Assembly (NCBI GenBank): GCA_023630585.1
Contig: CM042564.1
Location: 18,068,242-18,132,241, forward strand
Direction: 5' to 3'
Source of the DNA: Cranoglanis bouderius
Lineage: Eukaryota > Chordata > Actinopteri > Siluriformes > Cranoglanididae
DNA length: 64,000 nt
Under the pieces are notes generated by a model. It had not been told where the DNA came from. It saw only the letters and a list, made by a program, of their open reading frames with translations, and did not search any database. A program made the translations under genes and the position numbers. Below are positions 1-10,505 of the stretch, piece by piece. Each line of letters opens with the position of its first letter. Position 1 is the stretch's first letter.

Positions 1-1377
1 TGGAACATGCAACTATAAACAAACCAGCGTTTCCTGCATTCTGAACATCTGAACATCTTTTCTGAAGTAGCTCGCAGCCACCCACAGGATAGCTTCACAT
101 ACGACAGTTTGACAGGAAGTTGTAAGCTTGTCGGAGGTCATATTATCTGAGTACAGGGGAGAAGAAGGAATCATTTACAGGCATCTTTATGTTTAGAAGG
201 TCAGGGCAGATGCTGGAACCAAGACTTTGATTTCTTTTAGAGGGTATGTACAGTCTGAGTTATAGTACTGTATAGTATTTCTCTAGTTTTATTTCAGTGC
301 TTAGCTCTTACTATTTGAATGTAACTTGGCTAAGACTTCACAACACACAGAAATGGATGGACTGTGCACTGTGCTTCTAAATGGTATTTAAGCTTTGATA
401 TTGTATGGATAATTCTAACTAACTCTCCTTATGTAGGAAACTGATGGTGTGAAGTACTTCCATGGCATTATAAAATTATTTTCTGCATTTAACCTGAATG
501 TATGTCTGAGTTAAGGAGTAACAGTAAATGGACTTTACTTTACTTTTGTCTAGTAAACTCATTATTTGACTAGATTTTGCAATAACATGTTGTAAAAAAA
601 AATGTTGCAAGGTTCATGATAATACCACATGGTGTACTGCACTGTTAGATATGACAAAATATAACTTTATCAAGCACCTTTCATATTAACATAGAATTAA
701 AAAGAAATTGAGTAACTCATGTACTGAAACTTTAATTATTCATTACAAGTAAGCTGCAGAGGGGGTCTACTTTAATGTAAGTTTTTAGTATAAAGTCGAA
801 ACTAATCATCATCAGTCCAAACCAAGCCAAACTGATTACTGAATTACGGAGCCTATTATTAAACACAGACACATTTCTGTAACTAGTAAACTAGTAAACA
901 GCCACAGTTCTTCTGGAGTCTTTGACTTTCGCACTCGCTTCTTATTTTTGCAGCAAAACCCAGCAGCCTTCATTGTGTTTTTTGTCTGAAAAGTGTCTCT
1001 TTCGACATATGCTTCCTTTAATGACATACAAACATTTTTCTGTAACATTTAATTTTGTGCTAGAAAACTAATGTTTGGGAATCTAAAATGTTTTTTGTAA
1101 TGACTTGATCATGTAGAAGTCATAAAATATCATAACAAAGTTTGTACCAAAATAAATAGGGCTCCTAAACTTTTGCTAAGTATATATATATATATATAAA
1201 GATGCCTATTGTGCACACTAATGCTATTTACAACAACACCTTCAGTATAAATATCAGTTCTGGTCTCTTTAAGACACAATTCAATATTTAGTGTAACCTA
1301 ATATTTCTTAAGACACCTGACAAACTGGTTTAAACTGGCAGTTTGTCGAAAAAAGGATGTGAAATACTCATCGATAG

Positions 1378-1460
<83 letters not shown>

Positions 1461-2195
1461 AATAATTATAAGTATATTATAATATAATAATTAATGAAAT
1501 TATTAATATAACTAGCAATAATTAATGGCCCTCAGGTAACATATTTATTAAGGAATCAAGGAATTAACAATGACAAATTAATTGAAGTACTTTTTACTGC
1601 TTCATGAGGCATTGTTAGAGTGTGGCTAAAATGCTTACCAGATCACAAATAATTATGAGCACAGTCACAAAGCTTTATGAATGTGGCAAGTGTCACATAG
1701 TTTCCTTAAGTAATTTCACCTTTTCGGTCTTCTTTCTTTGCAGAAAAGGTACCAACATTTTTTCTATAGTATTTGAGGAAAATACTGAATACAATTGAAC
1801 AAAGAATGTTAAATTATCCATTAGCTTCACACAGGCTATCATTAAACCACTACAAATCATTTCAGAGTTAGTCATTTCCCAGGCTATTTCTTTAAAACAA
1901 CTCATGCGTTTAAACTCCCAGGACCTGTGAGTAGGACCTCCAGTGGCCCCACTCTGGAAATGTTTATTACCCTTGTAACTACAGACATTTCCTATCAGTT
2001 TTCTTGTAGTTACTGATTAATTAATAATAGTTATAAGCTTGAAAATGCAAAACCTTAATCATAAGATGGGACTTTCAAGGGTTAAGGTAAATTTAAGCAT
2101 ACACAGCAAACAGTGGGCCACTTCCTTGGTCAGGCACTCTGACATTCCCATGCTATTTGGAGACCTCTTGTACTCACCCCGTCATGGTGAGAATT
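1..2195. other. Non-coding stretch, probably sh3d21 intron
   Basis: AT-rich sequence without a recognisable exon. The first supported exon begins at 2411 in the middle of a codon, so this stretch is taken as the preceding intron. The exons for the SH3 domains must lie upstream of the window. It contains a short TA run near 1182-1197 and a long one at 1381-1455. Short open frames on either strand (for example 836-1048 and 1693-1905) have no family resemblance. Confidence 0.5.
1381..1455. repeat. (TA)n microsatellite
   Basis: Uninterrupted AT dinucleotide tract followed by an AT-rich degenerate tail (ataataattata type). Confidence 0.95.
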
Positions 2196-2203
2196 CTCTA
2201 AAA

Positions 2204-2284
2204 CAGTGGTTCTTAATCTTTTTGCGAGCATGACCCACTTTTAAGAATGACAATGTTTTGCGACCCCCAGTTTAAGAACCGCCG
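2204..2284 (+). mobile_element. 81 bp hAT-type MITE with 8 bp target duplication
   Basis: The left end CAGTGGTTCTTAA is matched by the inverted right end TTAAGAACCGCCG, and the interior holds the GCGACCCCCAG-type segment usual in hAT ends. The exact 8 bp duplication CTCTAAAA lies on both sides (2196-2203 and 2285-2292). Eight-base duplications and CAG..GGTTCT ends are typical of hAT. No coding capacity, so it is non-autonomous. It sits 120 bp upstream of an sh3d21 exon. Confidence 0.85.
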
Positions 2285-2410
2285 CTCTAAAATATTTATT
2301 TTTTTGCAGTTTAATGCTGTTTGAAAATATGTGAAACTATCTATGGGATTGATGCTTAATCGTGTTATCATGCAACCTTTTTCACATTAACATGTCTCTT
2401 TTGGTAACAG

Positions 2411-2473
2411 TAAACCAAGCTTCTGGAATGGATAGAAGCAGCATTGAAGCAAACACAAAGACAGAAACCAAAG
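2411..2473 (+). CDS. sh3d21: sh3d21 coding exon (linker, 1st in window)
   Basis: Acceptor ttggtaacag before 2411 and donor AAAG/gtaaga after 2473. It enters with two bases of a codon and leaves with one. It encodes NQASGMDRSSIEANTKTETK, a polar linker. The frame is fixed by joining to the next exon (G+AT gives Asp). Confidence 0.65.
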
Positions 2474-5400
2474 GTAAGAGAACTTGGCTTGGAAGAAATT
2501 TATGCTAGTTTTGATAATTCTATTTAAAGCAAGCAGTGACTATAAAGTTTAAACCTGCCATGTCTACTCATTTATTGCCCATAAAGCCTTGGGATAATTG
2601 TCTCCAAATGGATGGATTCATTTTCATTTATTATGTTGAGATACACATACAATACAGATAAATAGCTAAATCTGTCAGTGCACATCTTCAGCATAAGTAA
2701 GCAAAAGGGACAGAAATTTAACAGCCATGAGATTGTCTTTTGGCATAAGATCTTTTGCTTCCATTTCACTTAGAAAAGCAACCACATCATTTAAATCTGT
2801 GTGCAGATGAGAAGTCAGAAGCCAAAGATCTCAGAAGTGATGTTCCTGGTAAAATAAAGCTGCCTGGTTTGTTCAAAGTCCCACCGCCTCCAGTTAAAGA
2901 TAAACCACAGAAGGTTGCATCCAAGTAAGTCAACAAACCTAGATTTCCTCTTTGCAGTAGAAACTACATTTGTCCTTTTGGACATGTTATATTTATAAAC
3001 TGGTAAATACATCAAAACTCCAAGATTTATAGATTTATTTTAGCTTCCTTGACTTGCATTGTCATGGGCTAAATGCCAGGCCTACAGAAGAGCCAAATGG
3101 AGTTAACTCGAAACTAAATGAATCTGCAAATAAACATGTATAAGCAGCTTGTTTCCTGTTCAGGATATATGTTCATATACAGTATAATGAGTATCTGTGA
3201 GCTCATGTATGCGGTAGAGGGTAGATAGTGCTTTCTTCCAAGTGTGTTGTGATGCCTTGTGACGCAGCATGAGCAGCAGTTTGAAAAGATGTGGCTGGCT
3301 GGCTTCACGTGTCCTGGAGGAAGCAGAGGTTAGCCTTCATCCTCCCCAGTTGGTAGTTTTCATATGAAATGGAAGAGGGCTGGTGGGTGGAAATGGCTGG
3401 GGGAGAAAATGGGGGAAAAAAGCAATCCAAACATAATGTCAAACAATGTGATTTGAAACAAAGGTTACTAGCACATTTCATTAATAAAACATGTGTTATG
3501 GGTGAAGTAACCCCCAAACTATTTTGCCACATGTAAAATAGATCATGCATACAATTTTCAGAATAGTCCAATGCCTCAGCTGTTGAACAGATATTGAGTA
3601 ATAAAAATACAATGGAATACAATACAATTACAGAGAACCCACAAAGCACAAAGTCCTTTGTCTTGAAGGTTCTCCAGTGACAGCAAACTTGAGACTCCTT
3701 CCATAAAGGTTAAATGAATATATACTTGCAGAAAGCTTCTTAATATCAGTGAGCAAACAATTTTCTTTGTTAAATAACACTTTTGTTTTATCTATTTATT
3801 ATTAGCATTAGATTATGTAGCTTGTCTGCCATACAAGTCCCTGTGAATGAGTTGTTACTATAGAAACAATAGCACACCAGAATGAGTGCATTAATATAAG
3901 CCTGTGATTTGCATTACAGCCAGAACTATCGTCAGAGCTGCTCTTATAGAAATGTAATCAACTCCTTCTGACCAATCTGTATCTAGAATTCACCAACTCT
4001 GCGGTATAAGAATATTAAAAAGGAAATAACTTAAAATTGAGTATTGTAGAAGGAGTTGGTGTTCAGAATTGTTAGCTCTGGGTTGGTTGAGCATGACATT
4101 TACCTCATCACTGCAGGTCAGCACAAAAAGATTAATGGCACAGGCAGAACCACACACCTTTCGTCTTGCGAAGAAAAGTCCTCTGGTGTTCTGGTGTGTC
4201 CAGTTTGACCACTTTGTGTACACCTACAACATTACTAACATACAGTATATGTAGCTGGGTCATAGCATGTGGGCAACTTTCAATTCCACAGTTTTTTTTT
4301 AGACAAGGATACACTTTCTTTTTTTAGACCAAGTGATGACCAGCCTCCTGCTTCACCAAAACCCACAGATAGTAAGCCTAAAGATTCAGACCAGCTTGAT
4401 GGTGTCGATGTGTCTTCTGCTAAACTTAACCATCCCACAGCCAACAGGGCCAAACCTCCACAGAGGAGACCACCAACACACACACCTGTAAGTCTTTCAT
4501 GTACACATTAAAACTGTCATTTGCTGTCATTTACTAAAATGATTATTCCTATTCCAGGGCCTCCTTTTCAATAACTAATGATAATTTTTTCCCCTGGATT
4601 AATTAGGTGTGTTAGGGTCAATAAAACAGATCAGTTCAGCACACTTTGTTCTCAGGACAGTGCTAGTATTCATTGTTACTTGAGATGTGAGAATGTTTGC
4701 CCACAGAGGACAGGATAACTGTTAGATTCATTTGGAGTTTACTTCTTGTCGATATTCAGTACAGCATTCAGAACATCAGGAAAGTCAATGTCATATGTGA
4801 CCATTCTTTTAATCTTATTTCAAATACAATTAAGAGAGATTACTAGCCATTATTAATAAAAGTCTAATAAGATTATTTTTTAAAAATATTTTTGGGTCCG
4901 CATGTCCATGCATCCATTAGATATTCTCATTAGTGTGATATCTCAAGAATGAGTGGTTGAAAGGAAGGGCATCCGACGTAAAACTTTTGCCAAATTCAAT
5001 ATGCGAATCACTAAAATGACTTCCATACCAGATCGGTCAGGGCCCGGGTTAACAACGACCGCCATCAGTGCCGTTGACCTACAGGACACTGGTGGAAATT
5101 GGGTTACTGTTGGTCGAAGAAGGAGAGGAGGAAGGTGTGTTAGAGGAGGAAGGCGTGTCCGTAGGCAGAGAGAGAAGAGGAAAGGCAGGAGTTTAGGACT
5201 GAAAGTAGGGACTTTGAATGTTGGTACGATGACAGGTAAAGGCAGAGATCTGGTAGATATGATGCAGAGGAGGAAAGTCGACATTCTGTGTGTCCAGGAG
5301 ACCAGGTGGAAAGGGAGCAAAGCTAGAAGCATTGGAGCAGGGTTTAAACTGTTTTATCATGGGGTGGACAGGAAGAGAAATGGAGTAGGAGTGATCCTGA

Positions 5401-8400
5401 AGGAGGAGTTTGTGAAGAATGTTCTGGAGGTAAAGAGAGTGTCAGATAGGTTGATGAGTCTGAAGCTGGAAATTGAAGGTGTGATGTTGAATGAAAGGAG
5501 TACTTTGAGGAACTGATGAATGAGGAAAATGACAGAGAGAGTCGAGTAGTAGAGGTAGTAGAGGCAAATATTGTTGAGCAGGAAGTAGAAAGGATTAGCA
5601 AGGGTGAAGTTAGGAGAGCTTTGAAGAGGATGAAGAGAGGAAAGGCGGTTGGTCCTGATGACATACCAGTGGAGGTATGGAAGTGTCTAGGAGAGATGGC
5701 AGTAGAATTTTTAACTAGGTTGTTCAACGAGGTCTTAGAGAGAGAGAGGATGCCTGAGGAATGGAGGAGAAGTGTTTTGGTGCCGATTTTTAAGAACAAG
5801 GGAGATGTGCAGAGTTGTGGAAACTACAGAGGTATTAAGCTGATGAGCCATACAATGAAGTTGTGGGAAAGAGTAGTGGAAGCAAGGCTAAGGGGAGAAG
5901 TGAGCATTTGTGAGCAGCAGTATGGTTTCATGCCAAGAAAGAGCACTACAGATGCAATATTTGCTTTGAGAATGTTGATGGAGAAGTACAGGGAGGGTCA
6001 GAAAGAGCTGCATTGTGTCTTTGTAGATTTAGAGAAAGCGTATGAAAGGGTGCCAAGAGAGGAGCTGTGGTATTGTATGAGGAGGTCTGGAGTGGGAGAG
6101 AAGTATGTAAGAGTGGTGCAGGATATGTATGAGAGCAGTAGGACAGTGGTAAGGTGCTCTGGAGAGAAGAGGAATGAAGGTTAGTCGCAGCAAGACAGAA
6201 TACATGTGTGTGAATGAGAGGGATCCAAGTGGAAAAGTGAGGTTACAGGGGGAAGAGATAAAGAAGGTGCAGGATTTTAAGTACTTAGGGTCAACAGTCC
6301 AGAGCAATGGGGAGTGTGGAAAAGAGGTGAAGAAGCATGTGCAGGCAGGTTGGAATGGGTGGAGAAAAGTGTCAGGTCTGTTGTGTGATAAAAGAGTACC
6401 AGCAAGAATGAAAGGAAAGGTGTACAGGACAGTAGTGAGACCAGCGATGTTGTATGGTTTGGAGACAGTTGCACTGAGGAAAAGACAGGAGGAAGAGTTA
6501 GAGGTAGCAGAGCTGAAGATGTTGAGGTTCTCTTTGGGAGTGACGAGGATGGATAGGATCAGGAATGAGTACATGGGGGACAGCACATGTGAGATGTTTT
6601 GGAGACAAAGTTAGAGAGGCCAGGTTGAGATGGTTTGGACATGTTCAGAGGAGGGAGAGTTAATATAACGGTAAAAGGATGCTGAGGTTAGAGCTGCCAG
6701 GCAGGAGGCCGAGAGGAAGACCAAAGAGGAGGTTTATGGATGTAGTGAAGGAGGACATGAAGGTAGTCGGTCTGAGAGAAGAGAATGCAGGGGATAGGGC
6801 TAGATGGAGGGAGATGATTCGCTGTGGCAACCCCTGAAGGGAACAGCCAAAAGGAAAAGAAGATTACACTAGGTTATTATTAAATGTAATATTATGAAAT
6901 AAAATAATTTTCTCTCAATAACAAAACAATACAATGATGCTACATTATAGTATGTATAATGTGCAGCAAGTGGATTCTTAGAATCATGGTTTCTGATGTC
7001 ACACCTATGTTCTGCAATTGTTGTTGTTAAAGCTACTTTTGTCTTTCCCATATAAAATGAGATACACTGACATTTCAAACCATAAATCATATTTGGTGCA
7101 GTGGAAGGAAAGATGCCTTTAATCTTAAAAACTAAAAACATCTTTGAAAGGATGGTTAAGTTTTACATATATAAGTTGAGTTTCACTTGTCGGTACAAGA
7201 CCCACAAGATTATAATTTCCATCTGAGATATTATCTTAAAACATATGGGGTCGTATAGTTGGTAAGTCTGATTTAACCACCAGTTGCTTAGTGTTGGGTG
7301 GATGTTAGGTAGATTTTAGGTCTGCACAGTATTATAGGAGGCTCTTTAAATTCAGGCAGTAAAGCAGTATTGAGAATATGACAATGGTTAAAATCTTTTG
7401 CTAATGGAGAGCACTTTATCACAGGCCTACAACTGCAAATGTAAATCTGTTGGAAATGTGACTACTCCCTTATTTTTCTCAAAAGGCATCTGGTGTCACC
7501 AACCAAAATGAGGCATCAGCATCAACACAAACAGACGGAGCTGATAAAAAGCATACAGTTCCTCCCAAGGTTTGGAATCAGAATTTTCATTCACAGCAGG
7601 AAATCTATTCCCTGCAGCCAAAATTATCATGAATATATGCATAAAATATGATAATCTAGCAACCAAAAAACATATCATGATCAATTAGGCTGTATTTTTC
7701 TCCATGAGGCCTTCGTCACAGTATTTTGAGAACATTTTCAGCTGAAAATTTTTAATGAACTCAAAACATTTTCCATGTACCTTGACACTGCATGTTACAA
7801 GTTCTGTGAGCACAGTCAAAACATTACTAGTGTGAAATGGGGGCAAGTGGAAGGGGCTTCCAGAGAGTTTCAGTTAATATCGGAGAGTTCAAAACACCTG
7901 CATAAATGTCATCTGTAATTTTATTATGAAAACAGATACAGTGGGGGAAAAAAGTATTTGATCCCCTGCTGATTTTGTACGTTTGCCCACTGACAAAGAA
8001 ATGATCAGTCTATAATTTTAATGGTAGGTGTATTTTAACAGTGAGAGACAGAATAACAACAAAAAAACCCCAGAAAAACGCATTTCAAAAAAGTTATAAA
8101 TTGATTTGCATTTTAATGACTGAAATAAGTATTTGATCCCCTATCAATCAGCAAGATTTCTGGCTCCCAGGTGTCTTTTACACAGGTAATGAGCTGAGAT
8201 TAGGATTACTCTCTTAAAGGGAGTGCTCCTAATCTCAGCTTGTTACCTGTAAAAAGACACCTGTCCACAGAAGCAATCAATCAATCAGATTCCAAACTCT
8301 CCACCATGGCCAAGACCAAAGAGCTGTCCAAGGATGTCAGGGACAAGATTGTGGACCTATACAAGTCTGGAATGGGCTACAAGACCATCGCCAAGCAGCT

Positions 8401-10474
8401 TGGTGAGAAGGTGACAACAGTTGGTGCGATTATTCGTAAATGGAAGAAACTGTCAGTCTCCCTCGGTCTGGGGCTCCATGCAAGATCTCACCTTGTGGAG
8501 TTTCAATGATCATGAGAACGGTGAGGAATCAGCCCAGAACTACACGGGAGGATCTTGTTAATGATCTCAAGGCAGCTGGGACCATAGTCACCAAGAAAAC
8601 AATTGGTAACACACTATGCCGTGAAGGACTGAAATCCTGCAGCGCCCGCAAGGTCCCCCTGCTCAAGAAAGCACATGTACAGGCCCGTCTGAAGTCTGCC
8701 TGAATGATTCAGAGGAGAACTGGGTGAAAGTGTTGTGGTCAGGTGTGGTCAGATCTCTTTGGCATCAACTCAACTCGCCGTGTTTGGAGGAGGAGGAATG
8801 CTGCCTATGACCCCAAGTCATAACACCATCCCCACCGTCAAACATGGAAATAAATATGGTATTTAATGACCAGCCTCCTGCCTCACCAAAACCCACAGAT
8901 AGTAATCTTAAAGATTCAGAACAGCTTGATGGTGTCGATGTGTCTTCGATGGTGTCGAGGTGGGAACATTATGCTTTGGGGGTGTTTTTCTGCTAAGGGG
9001 ACAGGAAAACTGCACTGCATCAAAGGGACGATGGACGGGGCCATGTACCGTCAAATCTTGGGTGAGAACCTCCTTCCCTCAGCCAGGGCATTGAAAATGA
9101 CCTTTATGACTTGGAGAGGATCTGCAAAGAGGAGTGGGACAAAATCCCTCCTGAGATGTGTGCAAACCTGGTGGCCAACTACAAGAAACGTCTGACCTCT
9201 GTGATTGTAAACAAGGGTTTTGCCACCAAGTACTAAGGGGTCAAATACTTATTTCACTCATTAAAATGCAAATCAATTTATAACTTTTCTGAAATGTGTT
9301 TTTCTGGATTTTTTTGTTGTTATTCTGTCTCTCACTGTTAAAATACACCTACCATTAAAATTATAGACTGATCATTTCTTTGTCAGTGGGCAAACGTACA
9401 AAATCAGCAGGGGATCAAATACTTTTTTTCCCCACTGTAGCTCTTTTGGATATGTTGGATATGTTCCAGCAAACTTGGATGTTAAAATGTGGAGCTCTTA
9501 TGCAAAATGTGTAATCATTGGCAGGTCTGATATGATCTTTTTTTCTTTCTTCTTCTTCTTCTTCTTCTTCTTCTTCTTCTTCTTCTTCTTCTTCTTCTTC
9601 TTCTTCTTTTTTTGTGATAATTTTTGTTTTTTTCCATCTTACCCCTCACTGGTTTAAATACCTCTGCCATACAGCAGCCCAGTGTAGTTTTAGCTATGAC
9701 AGTGAATCTGCTTATGTCAAATCCCATAAAAGCTGGGCAAGTATTAATTTATTTGGTTAGGATAATACTGATTTCTCTATTTTTCTGATTTTTAGTACAA
9801 ATTTTGCATATATTACTAGACATGTAATCTTGTCAATGTCATTATCTATGCCAGATATTACTATTTCAGATTTATCATGTGATCATCACATTTTATATTG
9901 TTAGCCCTAATTACAATCAAGAAAAAAAATGATGTCTTGCAGGACACAGGAAATAATTTACCATCGAACAACAAGACCTCCACTATTTTAGCACCTCAGC
10001 ATCCCACTGTGTCTAAAACTCAGACAGAGACAAAACCAACAGAGGAGAAATCAACACTGGATCAGGTTCTTGCTGAACTGAAAGAACTGCGCATGGAAAT
10101 GGAACTGTTCAAAACCCGACACGAGTGAGTATCACCTATAGACTAGCAAAAGTAGCCATCAGATTTTAGTATTGTAATACCACACTGCAGTATATAGGTC
10201 ATGTGTAATAATCATGATATAAAATATGTTATTCTTAAAACAGTACAGACATGAAAGAGCTTAAAGGCGAGCTAAATGAGGAAAGGAGCAAACGAATGAA
10301 ATTACAGGTAAGTGGAGTCCTGGATTCATGTCAAAATATTTAGATCAAAATATCATTCTATTGTTATTACAATATTTAGAAAACATTTAGAATGTTTTCA
10401 TATTTATGCTCCCTCAGCTATGTGACTGTTCACCTTTTACAGGGCAATAAGACTTTTAAAAAAAAAAAAAATAA

Positions 10475-10505
<31 letters not shown>

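Larger units (their letters stand above)
4948..6866 (+). mobile_element. RTE-clade LINE, internally deleted
   Basis: The 5' part starts near gaagggcatccgacgtaaaa and the 3' part ends with ttcgctgtggcaacccctga and aaggaaaagaaga, the usual 3' tail of fish RTE elements. Between them lie an N-terminal endonuclease piece, the reverse transcriptase fingers/palm start, and the thumb to C-terminal region. Two in-element deletions are evident: the rest of the endonuclease and linker (around 5510) and the catalytic palm region (around 6175). It lies in the sh3d21 intron between the 4487 and 7486 exons, in sense orientation. It cannot encode its own mobility. Confidence 0.85.
7939..9437 (+). mobile_element. 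Tc1-like transposon, full length, defective
   Basis: TA target duplications at 7937-7938 and 9438-9439 flank inverted repeats of about 200 bp (7939-8143 and about 9235-9437). The repeats begin cagtggggg and contain the inner repeat aagtatttgatccc. The two ends are nearly identical apart from a few bases. The interior encodes a broken transposase, with a deletion and a foreign insert (8866-8947). It lies in the sh3d21 intron between the 7569 and 9943 exons, in sense orientation. Confidence 0.95.

Noticed and set aside
8866..9195. 109-codon frame as a fusion gene of sh3d21 and transposase
   Set aside because: The exon copy is read in a different frame from the real exon, has no promoter or splice support, and the transposase part is deleted.
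9515..9727. Poly-arginine and poly-phenylalanine frames
   Set aside because: They are translations of the (TTC)n microsatellite.
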